The notes below the pieces were generated by a model that saw only the letters and a program-made list of their open reading frames with translations, was not told where the DNA came from and ran no database searches. Made by a program: the position numbers and the translations under genes. 64,000 nucleotides of DNA from JAAXVQ01 sp964604705 (lineage in GTDB: Bacteria; Oederibacteriota; JAAXVQ01). The stretch spans positions 186,001 to 250,000 of the forward strand of contig CAZSAP010000002.1 of assembly GCA_964604705.1 (NCBI GenBank). Direction: 5' to 3'. Below, piece after piece: positions 23,019 through 32,714 of the stretch (position 1 is the stretch's first letter; every line of letters begins with the position of its first letter).

Positions 23019-24206
23019 TCATACGTTAACTCCGGCACCCATCACCCTAACGGTTGGCCTAGTTGTCAAGAATCGCTTTATCCCCGTAGAACTGACAGCT
23101 GTATCTACCACATCAATGTATTCCAGCTTCGCCCAATCCGCTGCGGCTTCAAGTAGTAAATCGGTTATCGGAGTTCCGCGTAAAACTAAATTTTCCAAAT
23201 TAGTAAACCTGGTTGCAACATTAATTAGTTGCTTATCGTTTGCTTCCTGAAAATGAAGACTAAGATTAATAACATCCGAAGCACAAGTAACAAGTTCTTT
23301 TGGCAATTCAGGAAATTCTAATGAAAACCACTCCAATGAATTTCGAAACTGTTTCATCTCCGCATCAAACTTCGGCATCTGCCTGGCACTGGCTTGAAAA
23401 TGATCTAATTCCAGGCATTTTTCACCAAGAGTTCCTAAGCCCATGACTTCCTCAGGAAGATTCTCCAATTCCAAGCTCTTAAGCTTTGGCATAATTGGAA
23501 ATTTGTAAAAGTCACAATATTTTGTCTTATCGTAAGTAATGCAAAGTCGGATGAGGGATGGGTGCTTGCCCAAATGGATCAAACCCTCCCCAGTGAGCGC
23601 AAACTGACTCAGGTGAAGTATTCGAAGATTAGGTAACACCGGCAGATCTCCCAGCATTTCTTCACTTATTTTTATCCCATAAATGGTGAGTGAGGTTACC
23701 TTTGCCGAAAAATCACACAATCTAGTCAGATCATCTTTGGTCCAACATACTGGATTGTGATGAATACTAAATTTAACAGTTGCCGAATCCAAACGTTCGG
23801 GGGGGTAGCACGGGCAGCAGACTTCAAAAGGAGGCAATTTTTCAGAGCGATGGTATAAGAGTTGCTCATTCGCTGTAAATCGGCCGCAGCACACCAACTC
23901 AATCAGCGTTTCCTCGCCAATGACATCAACCACCGAAATGTTAATCCATTCCGGAACTTTGCCATCCCTCCAGAGCAGACCTACCACTTCATCAAATTTT
24001 AAGCAAGCCGTCTCCATTTTTTTCTCAATTGCACTTTCTTCTGGAAAAACAGTTTCTTCCGAGCATACGCGGGCATCATAAGACGAGTTCAGACAGACGC
24101 GATATTTGAAATATCCAGGAATGTCTTCTTCTATATATTCTTTCGCAAATTCAATGGCTTTTTGGGTAGCTGCGATCAAATGTCGTTCGAAGATTAATTT
24201 GTCCAT
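23019..24206 (-). CDS. Leucine-rich-repeat-like protein of unknown function
   Basis: A 395-residue cytoplasmic-looking protein without signal or membrane segments. From about residue 165 to the end there are degenerate LRR units: VTSLTIYGIKISEEMLGDL, PNLRILHLSQFALTGEGLI, PKLKSLELENLP, TNLENLVLRGTPITDLLLE, AKLEYIDVVDTAVSSTGIK. The N-terminal 160 residues are Cys-rich and match nothing I recognise. The ATG at 24206 is preferred to 24212 from the spacing of AAGGAA. Base composition is richer in A and T than the core genes around it. It follows the KAP gene on the same strand by 113 bases, so the two may form a unit. Confidence 0.7.
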   Translation of the reverse strand: MDKLIFERHLIAATQKAIEFAKEYIEEDIPGYFKYRVCLNSSYDARVCSEETVFPEESAIEKKMETACLKFDEVVGLLWRDGKVPEWINISVVDVIGEETLIELVCCGRFTANEQLLYHRSEKLPPFEVCCPCYPPERLDSATVKFSIHHNPVCWTKDDLTRLCDFSAKVTSLTIYGIKISEEMLGDLPVLPNLRILHLSQFALTGEGLIHLGKHPSLIRLCITYDKTKYCDFYKFPIMPKLKSLELENLPEEVMGLGTLGEKCLELDHFQASARQMPKFDAEMKQFRNSLEWFSLEFPELPKELVTCASDVINLSLHFQEANDKQLINVATRFTNLENLVLRGTPITDLLLEAAADWAKLEYIDVVDTAVSSTGIKRFLTTRPTVRVMGAGVNV

Positions 24207-24212
24207 AGCCAT

Positions 24213-24319
24213 TTCCTTTTATTTGCAGTGTTAGAGTGACGGAGTTAACTTAGGAAGTTACGCCTTAAAGCGTCCAAGCGTTTAGAATGCTGCCGTCCCC
24301 GTTTTTTTTATACAGTTCC
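24213..24319. other. Gap between KAP and LRR genes, possible repeat remnant
   Basis: This 107-base gap contains GACGGAGTTAACTTAGGAAG and, 45 bases further, TGCCGTCCCCGTTTTTTTT. The second part resembles the tails of dispersed GGGGACGGCA-type repeats seen in other genomes. On the minus strand no clear terminator forms. No gene is present. Confidence 0.3.
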
Positions 24320-26935
24320 TCAAGCTCCCGTCGTTTCCGTGGCAGTTGTGGGAATTTCAAGCGAGTGTAGTCTTACTATGTCAATGTAGTCAGGGCCGTT
24401 CATCCAATCAGGAATTTTCATAAACTGCGACTCAGAGAGTTGAAAGGTTTGCAAAATAGTTTTCCTGCTTTTTAATAAATCTCCTAACCATGCAGTTCCC
24501 ATTTGATGTTTCACCGCGCAATTCCAAAATAATTCTCGGAGCGAATCATCTTTTAAAAAATGATCATTATGAAGTCTATTTTCTACAGTTCCTTCGTCAT
24601 CTAAAAACAGATAAATAATATTCAATATTAGATTTCGATTTGTTATTGAGTGTTTACACAACTTTTCAAAATGTTTTCTATTTTCTTCACTATATAGCCG
24701 ACTTCCTTTTAAAAATAATAGCCGTCTTTCCGCTCGCAAACTTCTATCAATCTGATATTTCCGTATTCCATCTTGAACTTCAAATTGATTCAAAACTTTT
24801 GTCGCAAGTTGACATTCAAATTTATTGCGAATTTCCTCAATTATCTCTAATCCATTCTGCCCAGCGATTCTTGAAAATTTCTCTGCACTCTCATCAAGCG
24901 GACCATTTAATATTCTCGAAGCAAGATGTATACAATTATCTGTTAATTCAAATATTATCTTTCGCTCTTTTTGTCTAATCGTAGTATACCAGCTTTGATT
25001 AAACCCAAATGTTGTTGGCTTCCATAGACTAAGTATCCATTTTTCGTAAAGCGTTTCATTCATTAAACTTTTAATTACTACCTTTTCCGACGCCACTTTT
25101 CTAATCAACTCTAAATTCACATTTATTTCCAGAATTTTCGGATGCTGATCACTTGTAGCATCCGACGTCAATCTAGCTTCATCTAATAACCTGTCCCGTT
25201 CACGGATCAGCATGTCCAAAAATTCTTTCCGTCTAATCAGCGATTCGTCCTCACAAAGTAATTTCAAACTCAATTCTTCAAATGATAGTATCTTCCACTC
25301 ATGGTATTCTTTCAATGTCAGAGTTTCAGGAAAATCAAGCACCCTAAAGTAATATTCGACATCGCTTTCATTGGTAAAAGCTCGCATTACATCAAAAAGA
25401 GCCTCATCTCCGACGCGATATTTATTTCGCATTAATTCATCCATTAATTCATGAAAACATTTTTTCCCTTCTTTATCACTGCTGAAATGTTTATTTAAAA
25501 ATTCATTTCTTCTATCGTTATGTGCCGCTGAACGGTTTATATTTGAATCCCAGTATTCAAACAAGTTTCCCTTTATCACTTCACGAACCGCTTTATCAAA
25601 TCGAAATCTCAACCACCCAGCAAGATACATTGCTTTCCAATTAAAATCATCAGCCCCATATCTCGACTCCAATACAATTTCCAAAGCATTCATCTCATAG
25701 ATATACTCTTTAACACGTCGTGGTGTTCCACCAAGATATGGTACGAGTTCTAATATTTCGCTTTCACGTCCCTTAACATAATTACTCGCACCTTTGACTA
25801 AAACTGATTTTATAAATATCTCACTATATTCCGTTTTGAACTTTGGAACCGGAACTACAAGTTGATATATTTTTCTTAAATACGCTTCAGGATCAATATG
25901 TTTATGATGTCTTTTTAATATTATTTTAGTTTCTTCCCAATCAATTCCACATACAAACAGACAAGACTTTAAATCCATAACCTCTTTAATTAGCATTAAA
26001 ATTTCCAGAACCACTTTAGGCTCTGATCGATCAATATCATCAACAAAAATAATTACCTTCTCTTTAAAATCATTCTTTAGTTTCCTTTCAACTTTTTCTT
26101 TAGTCTCTTCAAGGGAACCTCTTAAGCGCGCCATAAATAAGGAATTAAATAATCGTCCATATTTATTCCAAAATAGTATTTGCTCCAGCCCCATGACCAT
26201 AGCTTTTACTATCCAATTATTGCTAAGCGAACCCGGTTGAATTTTGAAGTATTCCGCAATCCCTTCATCAACAGCGTTAACAAACCCCACCCATGCCTCT
26301 TTTTTATTTCTATATAGCCACGGCGAGTAGCGTACAATCGGTTGGTTTTTTTTTATTTCATTTGCAATCATATTCATGCAACTTGTTTTTCCACTTCCCC
26401 ATTCCCCGGAAATCGCAATTCGCGAATATTCACCTAATTTTATAATTTTAATTATTTGTTGAATAAAACTCTTGCGGCCGAGCTTTTCATCCTCAAGCTT
26501 TTCAACTGGTGAGTCTAAAACCTCTTTATTTTCTTTTTTGCTAAAGTTCCAAACTAAATACATTTCGAGAAGTAAGAAACAAACTGCGCTTTCTACAATA
26601 TGCCAAACTAAATCATGGTCTTTTATGGCTAGACATCCAAAAACAAGAAAGATCAGTGCCCAACTTCTCTTCACGACTTTTTCCCATACAAAATATTTAA
26701 CAATCACATCCCAACGCCATGCGAGTAGTGAGCCAAATAAAGCAAGAAGAGCTATCAATACTCCCTGTGAATTTTGGAGAACTGATGCACCCCATTTATT
26801 TGTTGCTTTGTATAAAAAAAAATTATAGAACGACATAAAAGGAAACCAAGCTATTGCAATAGAAGCAAATAGAGCAACTAAACTTACTCTTGTAGGAAGT
26901 ATTTTAAATTTTTCTTTTAAATCATTAAAATTCAT
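24320..26935 (-). CDS. KAP family P-loop NTPase, membrane-anchored
   Basis: An 871-residue protein. Four membrane segments lie in the first 130 residues (about 18-40, 58-73, 91-104, 113-129). The KAP NTPase domain follows: Walker A GEWGSGKTS at 177-185, Walker B VIIFVDDIDRSEP at 294-306, and the GGTPRRVKEYIYEMN motif further on. The C-terminal 400 residues are helical and highly charged, without a recognised domain. KAP ATPases work at the membrane and several bacterial ones sit in variable, phage-related or defence loci. The gene is markedly AT-rich compared with its surroundings, indicating recent acquisition. GGAGGGACG precedes the ATG. Confidence 0.88.
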   Translation of the reverse strand: MNFNDLKEKFKILPTRVSLVALFASIAIAWFPFMSFYNFFLYKATNKWGASVLQNSQGVLIALLALFGSLLAWRWDVIVKYFVWEKVVKRSWALIFLVFGCLAIKDHDLVWHIVESAVCFLLLEMYLVWNFSKKENKEVLDSPVEKLEDEKLGRKSFIQQIIKIIKLGEYSRIAISGEWGSGKTSCMNMIANEIKKNQPIVRYSPWLYRNKKEAWVGFVNAVDEGIAEYFKIQPGSLSNNWIVKAMVMGLEQILFWNKYGRLFNSLFMARLRGSLEETKEKVERKLKNDFKEKVIIFVDDIDRSEPKVVLEILMLIKEVMDLKSCLFVCGIDWEETKIILKRHHKHIDPEAYLRKIYQLVVPVPKFKTEYSEIFIKSVLVKGASNYVKGRESEILELVPYLGGTPRRVKEYIYEMNALEIVLESRYGADDFNWKAMYLAGWLRFRFDKAVREVIKGNLFEYWDSNINRSAAHNDRRNEFLNKHFSSDKEGKKCFHELMDELMRNKYRVGDEALFDVMRAFTNESDVEYYFRVLDFPETLTLKEYHEWKILSFEELSLKLLCEDESLIRRKEFLDMLIRERDRLLDEARLTSDATSDQHPKILEINVNLELIRKVASEKVVIKSLMNETLYEKWILSLWKPTTFGFNQSWYTTIRQKERKIIFELTDNCIHLASRILNGPLDESAEKFSRIAGQNGLEIIEEIRNKFECQLATKVLNQFEVQDGIRKYQIDRSLRAERRLLFLKGSRLYSEENRKHFEKLCKHSITNRNLILNIIYLFLDDEGTVENRLHNDHFLKDDSLRELFWNCAVKHQMGTAWLGDLLKSRKTILQTFQLSESQFMKIPDWMNGPDYIDIVRLHSLEIPTTATETTGA

Positions 26936-27066
26936 AAGCGTCCCTCCAAAACTAAACCTTTTAAAAATCTAACCAGGTTATTCATATTTCCTTATATTAA
27001 TCAAATTTCGATTCTTTCTTTATTGCATCCGCCAACCAACGTCTCAACCCTATACCCGACGAGCAC

Positions 27067-27093
27067 GGGCGTATGCCATACGCCCCTACGATA
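27067..27093 (+). repeat. GGGCGTATGC repeat, copy 1
   Basis: GGGCGTATGCCATACGCCC is a near-perfect palindrome followed by CTACGATA. The same unit recurs 175 bases away at 27242. Confidence 0.7.
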
Positions 27094-27241
27094 CTGGTGC
27101 TTCTGCTGCTTGAAAGGAACTCTGGAACTGCGTAGGAACTACCTGTGCTCTTGGAAGATCATAAGCCTTTTAGGTTTTGGGGACAAGGGATTTTCGTGGA
27201 TGAAAAATCGTTTTGGAACATTTGAAAACAACTGAACATGG

Positions 27242-27268
27242 GGGCGTATGCAATACGCCCCTACGAAA
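27242..27268 (+). repeat. GGGCGTATGC repeat, copy 2
   Basis: GGGCGTATGCAATACGCCC followed by CTACGA; one difference from copy 1 within the 25-base core, in the same orientation. Confidence 0.7.
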
Positions 27269-27473
27269 ACAAAACAGATTTCTCGGCTTTGCCTCGAAAT
27301 GACAAGAAAGAGGGACACGAACAAACTAAATGAAAACTTATTCACCCTCCCCTAACCCCTCCCCTCAAAAAGGGAGGGGAATCTATATTCATGCATCTAT
27401 CTCACCCTCACCTGGCGGCTCCCCATAAGTTGAGAGGGAAATCAACCATAGGGGTAAAGGCAGAAATGCCAGA

Positions 27474-27511
27474 AATAAAAAAGGGGTGAGCATGGAAACA
27501 TGCTCACCCCT
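27474..27511 (-). terminator. Rho-independent terminator of the nuo operon
   Basis: On the minus strand AGGGGTGAGCATG pairs perfectly with CATGCTCACCCCT around a TTTC loop and is followed by TTTTTTAT. It lies 20 bases after the nuoN stop codon. Confidence 0.95.
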
Positions 27512-27530
27512 GAAAGATAACTTCTTTAGC

Positions 27531-28946
27531 TTACGGCAACAGTGCAGCCCGAGCCATGGAAACAAACGGTCCCGGGTACGCGCCGAGGACCAAGATGCCC
27601 GCCATGCAGATGACCATGGCCACGGCCAGTGCCCAATGTTGTTTGGGCAGTACCGGTGCGTTGGCTTCGGGTGGGAGTATGTACATGATGCGCACCACGC
27701 GCAGGTAGTAATAGAGTGAGAGCGCTGAGTTGAGCACAGCCACCAGGACCAACCAACCGTAGCCTTGTCCGTACGCAGCCGCGAAGAGGTAGAACTTGGC
27801 CGCAAACCCGGCCAAGGGTGGTATGCCTGCCAGCGAGAGCAAAGCCAGCAGCATGGCCAAGGCCAAGCGCGGTGAGCGTTGGGCCAAGCCCGTGTAGGCG
27901 GAAAGTTCCGAGGAACCGGTGCTCCGCTCCACGGCGATGATCACCGCAAAGGCACCCAAGTTCGTGAACACATACGCGGCCAGGTAGTACAGCAGCGAGG
28001 AGATACCTATGACATCAAAGGCCACCAGGCCCATGATCACATACCCGGCCTGGGCTATAGACGAGTACGCCATCAGACGCTTCAAGTTGGTCTGCGGTAT
28101 GGCGGCAAAGTTACCCAAGCACATGGTCACGGCCGCGAGTATGGCCAAGATCTGAGCCCACTCGGTACGCAGTCCCGGCAAGGCTCCGGCGAGCAAGCGC
28201 AGCGCCAGGGCAAACCCGGCGGTCTTACTGGCGACAGACAAAAACGCGGTGACCGGTGTCGGCGCACCTTGGTACGCGTCCGGCGCCCACATGTGAAACG
28301 GAGAAAGTGCGATCTTAAACCCAATGCCTACAATGACGCACACCAAGCCCACCACGATCATGGGCGAGGGCGTGCCTACAAAATGCTTGGCCAATTCCAC
28401 GCTCTCGGTCACGCCCGAGACCGCGTAAAGCAGCGAGAACCCAAAGAGCAAGATGGCCGAACCCAACGCGGCCAGCATGAGATACTTCAACCCGCCCTCG
28501 GCGGATTTCGGATCGGCCGGACGGTACGCGGTCAAGAGCACCAAGGGAAAGGTGGCCAGTTCGAGACCCACATACAACAAGACCAACTCCGTGCCCGAGG
28601 CAATAAACATCATGCCCAGCGCTGCCGACATCATAAGGAAAAGATACTCGCCCTGCGGACGCGCCCAAACTTTTTCAAAATCCCACGCACTGAAGATGAC
28701 CAAGCCCAGCGCGATCAGGACCAACGACTTTAGGTAGAGACCCAGCCCATCGGCCACAAAGGCTTGCCCAAACGCCAAGCCGGGCTTCATGCTCCAGAGC
28801 GCCACCAAGGTCAAGGCCGTGGTGAGCAAGGCCAAAGGCGCCAACCAGCCCTTGCGTTCTTTCGGCAAGATCAAGTCTACGACCAGCAAGGCGCAGACGC
28901 CGGCTGTCATGACAAACTCGGGGAGTAAGGACATCCACCCGCTCAT
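27531..28946 (-). CDS. nuoN: NADH-quinone oxidoreductase subunit N
   Basis: A 471-residue antiporter-like subunit with about 14 membrane segments. The conserved core AYSSIAQAGYVIMGLVAF and the Lys/Glu residues of proton channels (for example FKIALSPFHMWAPDAYQGAPTP split at the Pro) are visible. It forms one of three proton-pumping modules of the membrane arm. The ATG at 28946 overlaps the nuoM stop (ATGA); the longer frame upstream lies inside nuoM and is rejected. It is the last gene of the nuo operon and is followed by a strong terminator. Confidence 0.95.
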   Translation of the reverse strand: MSGWMSLLPEFVMTAGVCALLVVDLILPKERKGWLAPLALLTTALTLVALWSMKPGLAFGQAFVADGLGLYLKSLVLIALGLVIFSAWDFEKVWARPQGEYLFLMMSAALGMMFIASGTELVLLYVGLELATFPLVLLTAYRPADPKSAEGGLKYLMLAALGSAILLFGFSLLYAVSGVTESVELAKHFVGTPSPMIVVGLVCVIVGIGFKIALSPFHMWAPDAYQGAPTPVTAFLSVASKTAGFALALRLLAGALPGLRTEWAQILAILAAVTMCLGNFAAIPQTNLKRLMAYSSIAQAGYVIMGLVAFDVIGISSLLYYLAAYVFTNLGAFAVIIAVERSTGSSELSAYTGLAQRSPRLALAMLLALLSLAGIPPLAGFAAKFYLFAAAYGQGYGWLVLVAVLNSALSLYYYLRVVRIMYILPPEANAPVLPKQHWALAVAMVICMAGILVLGAYPGPFVSMARAALLP

Positions 28947-30412
28947 CGGACCACCTCCAACATTTGCGTCAACGGTCCTATGCTCGAGTTGATCAGGTTC
29001 ATAAGCCAGCTCGGGTACACACCCACGCCCAACAAGACCAACATGAGGATGGCCAAACACGTTTTCTCAATCCAGTTGGCATCGGTGAGTTTGGCGTACT
29101 CGGGCTTTTCCGGACCAAAAAACATTTTCTGCACAACCCGCAACACGTAGATCGCGGTGAACAAGATGCCGGTCACGGCCACGGCTGCGAGCAGCGGATA
29201 CACTTTAAACGCACCCAAGAAGACCAGCAACTCGGCCACAAACCCCGAGAAGCCCGGGAGGCCCAGCGAGACCATACCGCCGACAATAAACGCCATGGCC
29301 AGAAACGGCATGTTTGCGGCCAAACCGCCCATGTCCGGAATCACACGCGTATGTGTGCGCCCGTAGACCATGCCCACCAAGGCGAAGAAGAGGCCGGTCA
29401 TGATGCCGTGCGAGAACATTTGCAGGACCGCACCGTTTAAGGCTATAGGGTTCAGCGTGCAGATACCCAAAAGCACGATGCCCATGTGCGAGACCGAGGA
29501 GTAGGCAATGACGTATTTCAAATCCGTCTGCGCCATGGCGACCATGGACCCGTAGACGATGTTGACCAGAGTAAAAAGAGCCAGGTATGGGGCCCAGACC
29601 TGCGCGCCTATGGGCAGCAGTTCCAACCCGGCGCGGATAATACCAAACGCCCCGAGTTTCATGAGCACGCCCGCGTGGAGCATGGAGACAGCCGTGGGCG
29701 CAGAGGCGTGCCCGTCCGGCGACCAGGTGTGGAACGGCCAGAAGCCGGCCAGGGTGCCAAAGCCCAAAAAGAGGATCGGGAAGAAAATGATCTGGAACTG
29801 ACGGCTGTACTGCACGTGGCGCAGATGGTCCAGGTGGAAGCTCTGCCCGCCGCCCGCAAAGAACATGGCCAGGATGCCGACCAGCATAAAGGCGCTCCCG
29901 ATCATGAGGTAGAGCGTGAGCTTCATGGCCGAGTACTCGCGCTTGCCCGTGCCCCAGATGCCGATAAGCAAGTACATGGGCAAGACCGCCAGTTCGTAGC
30001 CTAAGAAGAAGAGGAACAAGTCACGGGCGCAGAACACGTAGAACACGCCTGAGACCAAGATGAGGAGCAGGGCAAAGAATTCCTGCGGGCGCTCGTCCAC
30101 ATCCCACGAGGCCAAGACGCCGCAGAAGATGATCACGCCGGTAAGCAGCAACATGGCCACGGCCATGCCGTCCACGCCGAGCGCGTACTGAATGCCCAGC
30201 GATGAGAGCAGCGGATGCGTTTCCAGAAACTGGAAGCCGCCGGCCGCCAGCTTGTACGTGGCCGAGACACCGATGCTCAGAACCAGGGTAATGGCCGCGG
30301 CCACCAACGAGACCCAGCGCGACCACATGGCGCGTTCCCGCGGCAAGAGCATAACCAAAATGCCTGCCACCAAGGGAGTGGCTGAAATGATGCTTAAGAT
30401 AGGTATACTCAC
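28943..30412 (-). CDS. nuoM: NADH-quinone oxidoreductase subunit M
   Basis: A 489-residue antiporter-like subunit with about 14 membrane segments; LGYELAVLPMYLLIGIWG, FWPFHTWSPDGHASAPTAVS split over the conserved loop, and YSSVSHMGIVLLG are the usual signatures. It pumps protons in the distal membrane arm. The GTG at 30412 is chosen because AAGGAG lies 6 bases upstream and the protein then begins VSIPILSII; an ATG ten codons earlier has no ribosome site. Confidence 0.95.
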   Translation of the reverse strand: MSIPILSIISATPLVAGILVMLLPRERAMWSRWVSLVAAAITLVLSIGVSATYKLAAGGFQFLETHPLLSSLGIQYALGVDGMAVAMLLLTGVIIFCGVLASWDVDERPQEFFALLLILVSGVFYVFCARDLFLFFLGYELAVLPMYLLIGIWGTGKREYSAMKLTLYLMIGSAFMLVGILAMFFAGGGQSFHLDHLRHVQYSRQFQIIFFPILFLGFGTLAGFWPFHTWSPDGHASAPTAVSMLHAGVLMKLGAFGIIRAGLELLPIGAQVWAPYLALFTLVNIVYGSMVAMAQTDLKYVIAYSSVSHMGIVLLGICTLNPIALNGAVLQMFSHGIMTGLFFALVGMVYGRTHTRVIPDMGGLAANMPFLAMAFIVGGMVSLGLPGFSGFVAELLVFLGAFKVYPLLAAVAVTGILFTAIYVLRVVQKMFFGPEKPEYAKLTDANWIEKTCLAILMLVLLGVGVYPSWLMNLINSSIGPLTQMLEVVR

Positions 30413-30468
30413 GAAATGCTCCTTACATGCAATAGAATCCAACTGCCCGGAGACTTACGCTCCGGTGT

Positions 30469-32337
30469 TTATTTCACCCAGGCCAGCACTGTGGGGTTGG
30501 AGGCCAAGAGCACGCCCGCCATCACCAACAGGCCCACCACAAACATAATCAAGTACGCTTGCAACCGTCCCACTTGCAGGTGGCTCAAACCGTCTCCGGC
30601 CGCGCGGCAGAGCCACGCCACGCCGTTGACAGCGCCGTCGACCACCGTGCGGTCAAACCAGGACAAGCCGCGCGAGACCACGAACATCACACGCTGCACG
30701 CCCCATTGGTACATTTCATCGATGTAGTATTTGTTCTTCACCACCGTGTAGATGGGTTGGAAGCGGCGCATCAGCAAGTTGGCCGAGACGGCCTTCTGGA
30801 AATAAACCAGGTACGCCCAGACGAATCCGCACAACGCCACGAGCGTGGCCAGCACGGGGATCAACTTGCCGTGATACTCGGCTTCCACGGCCGGAGCGCC
30901 CAACGACGCCTGGAGAAAGTGTCCGAACGGGGTGGCAAAGATGCCCAACCCGGCCGAGAGTATGGCCAAGAGCAGCATGGGCAGGGTCATGATCCAGGGC
31001 GACTCGTGTGCGTGGTGGTCCGAAGCCGACTTGCCTGTGAACACCACGAAGAACATGCGGAAGATGTAGAACGAGGTCAGCAGCGCGGTGAGCAAACCCA
31101 CAAAGAGCAGGTCCATGCGCCCGGCCAAGAAGGCCGAGACCAAGATCTCGTCTTTGCTGAAAAAGCCTGAGAGCGGAAACACACCGGCCAAGGCCAGCGA
31201 GGCGATCAGCATGACCGCGGTCGTTACACCCATGGAGCGGCGAAGTCCGCCCATTTTCCAAATGTCGTTGGTGTGCATGGCGTGAATGACCGAACCGGCG
31301 GCCAAGAACAAGAGCGCTTTGAACGCGGCGTGCGTGGTCAAGTGGAACATGCCGGCCGTGAAGCCGCCACAGCCCAAGGCCATGACCATGTACCCGAGCT
31401 GCGAGAGGGTCGAATACGCCAAGATGCGCTTGATGTCGTCTTGCACACAAGCAATGGTCGCTGAGAAGATCGCGGTAAATCCGCCGATGTACGCCACGGT
31501 CAGCATCGCTGTCTCCGAGGCTTGAAAGATCGGGAACAAACGCGCAACCATAAACACCCCGGCGGCCACCATGGTGGCTGCGTGAATGAGCGCCGAGACC
31601 GGCGTGGGACCTTCCATGGCGTCGGGCAACCAAATGTGCAGCGGGAACTGTCCGCTCTTGCCCATGGCGCCGCAGAAGAGCAGGAGCGCCACGGCTGTGG
31701 CCAAGCCACCGGTCAGTTTCCCGGCTTTGGCCGCTTCCCCTAAGAGCGGGATGTTAAACGTGTTCAGGAAAAATCCAATTACCAAAATGCCAATCAGGAA
31801 ACCCATGTCGCCGAAACGCGTCACAATAAATGCCTTCTTGGCCGCATTGGCCGCTTCCGGCTTTTTGTACCAGAACCCAATGAGCAAATACGAGCTCACG
31901 CCCACCAGTTCCCAGAACATATATAGGAAGATCAAGTTGTTGGAAAGCACCAAGCCCAGCATGGAAAAGGTAAACAGGGAGAGAAACGCGTAATACTTCG
32001 CGATGTTCTCATCTTCGGCCATGTACCCGATCGAGTACAACTGCACCATGAGCGAGACCAAGGTCACGATCACCAGCATGATCGAAGAGATCGGGTCAAT
32101 GAGCATGCCCATCTGAATCATCAGTCCGCCCGCGGTCTGCAACCAAGGCGCAGAAATTTCCGTCACCCCGGGGTGTGCCAAGACGGTCCACAAGATGCGC
32201 AAGGCCACAAAGAGCGACCCGGCCACGGCCGCGGATGCGATCCATCCCGCGACGCGGTTGCCCTTGCGTCCCAGTAAGCTGTTCACTACGGCAGCAGCCA
32301 GGGGCAGCGCCGGTATCAACCAAGCCAGTTCCAACAT
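30469..32337 (-). CDS. nuoL: NADH-quinone oxidoreductase subunit L
   Basis: A 622-residue subunit, the length expected for NuoL with its long lateral helix and extra C-terminal membrane segment. Visible signatures are FWELVGVSSYLLIGFWY, PLHIWLPDAMEGPTPVSALI and YSTLSQLGYMVMALG. It is the most distal proton channel. AAGGAG precedes the ATG. A 71-base gap with a dispersed repeat (32364-32399) separates it from nuoK. Confidence 0.96.
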   Translation of the reverse strand: MLELAWLIPALPLAAAVVNSLLGRKGNRVAGWIASAAVAGSLFVALRILWTVLAHPGVTEISAPWLQTAGGLMIQMGMLIDPISSIMLVIVTLVSLMVQLYSIGYMAEDENIAKYYAFLSLFTFSMLGLVLSNNLIFLYMFWELVGVSSYLLIGFWYKKPEAANAAKKAFIVTRFGDMGFLIGILVIGFFLNTFNIPLLGEAAKAGKLTGGLATAVALLLFCGAMGKSGQFPLHIWLPDAMEGPTPVSALIHAATMVAAGVFMVARLFPIFQASETAMLTVAYIGGFTAIFSATIACVQDDIKRILAYSTLSQLGYMVMALGCGGFTAGMFHLTTHAAFKALLFLAAGSVIHAMHTNDIWKMGGLRRSMGVTTAVMLIASLALAGVFPLSGFFSKDEILVSAFLAGRMDLLFVGLLTALLTSFYIFRMFFVVFTGKSASDHHAHESPWIMTLPMLLLAILSAGLGIFATPFGHFLQASLGAPAVEAEYHGKLIPVLATLVALCGFVWAYLVYFQKAVSANLLMRRFQPIYTVVKNKYYIDEMYQWGVQRVMFVVSRGLSWFDRTVVDGAVNGVAWLCRAAGDGLSHLQVGRLQAYLIMFVVGLLVMAGVLLASNPTVLAWVK

Positions 32338-32363
32338 AACGACTCCTTCAGTCAGCCTCTCGT

Positions 32364-32399
32364 TCCCCCGCTTTATGAAAGAGGGGGCCGGGGGGAGTT
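32364..32399 (+). repeat. Dispersed 36-bp repeat with CTTTATGAAAG core, copy 2
   Basis: Matches 9771-9806 at 32 of 36 bases. It lies between nuoK and nuoL, ending 10 bases before the nuoK stop. Confidence 0.7.
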
Positions 32400-32408
32400 A
32401 GTCAACTA

Positions 32409-32714
32409 CTACCACTTCAACAACGTCAACTTATCCAAGTCCACATCTTTTTGATTACGGTAAATGGCAATGATCAGCGCCAGGCCTACGGCCGCTTCGG
32501 CCGCGGCAATGGTCACTACGAAAATCGCGAATACCTGCCCGCCGGCCGTCCCCAAGTAGTTCGAGGCGGCGGTGAAGTTCAAGGCCACGGCGATCATGAT
32601 CAGCTCAATGGCCAGGAGCAGGCCAATGGCATTGCGCCGTGAGAACGCGCCGTACACACCCACACCGAAGAGCAGCGTGGATACCATGAGATAGTGCGTC
32701 AAGGTCAGGGTCAT
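32409..32714 (-). CDS. nuoK: NADH-quinone oxidoreductase subunit K
   Basis: A 101-residue subunit with three membrane segments and the two conserved acidic residues in ELIMIAVALNF and AAAEAAVGLALI, which belong to the proton path near the quinone site. The usual NuoK length is about 100. GGGAGG lies 6 bases before the ATG; the gene starts directly after nuoJ ends. Confidence 0.96.
   Translation of the reverse strand: MTLTLTHYLMVSTLLFGVGVYGAFSRRNAIGLLLAIELIMIAVALNFTAASNYLGTAGGQVFAIFVVTIAAAEAAVGLALIIAIYRNQKDVDLDKLTLLKW

Larger units (their letters stand above)
26936..27473. other. Repeat-rich gene-free gap between nuoN and KAP genes
   Basis: No credible gene is present. It holds two copies of a GGGCGTATGC repeat (27067-27093 and 27242-27268), a CCTCCCCTAACCCCTCCCC stretch at 27345-27364 followed by a small hairpin (CCCCTC/GAGGGG), and a CTCACCCTCACC stretch at 27401-27412 that resembles common intergenic repeats. 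The left border of the AT-rich island lies here. Confidence 0.6.

Noticed and set aside
27023..27235. A 70-codon plus-strand open frame in the repeat-rich gap
   Set aside because: It starts in repeat sequence, has no ribosome site and no recognisable domain.
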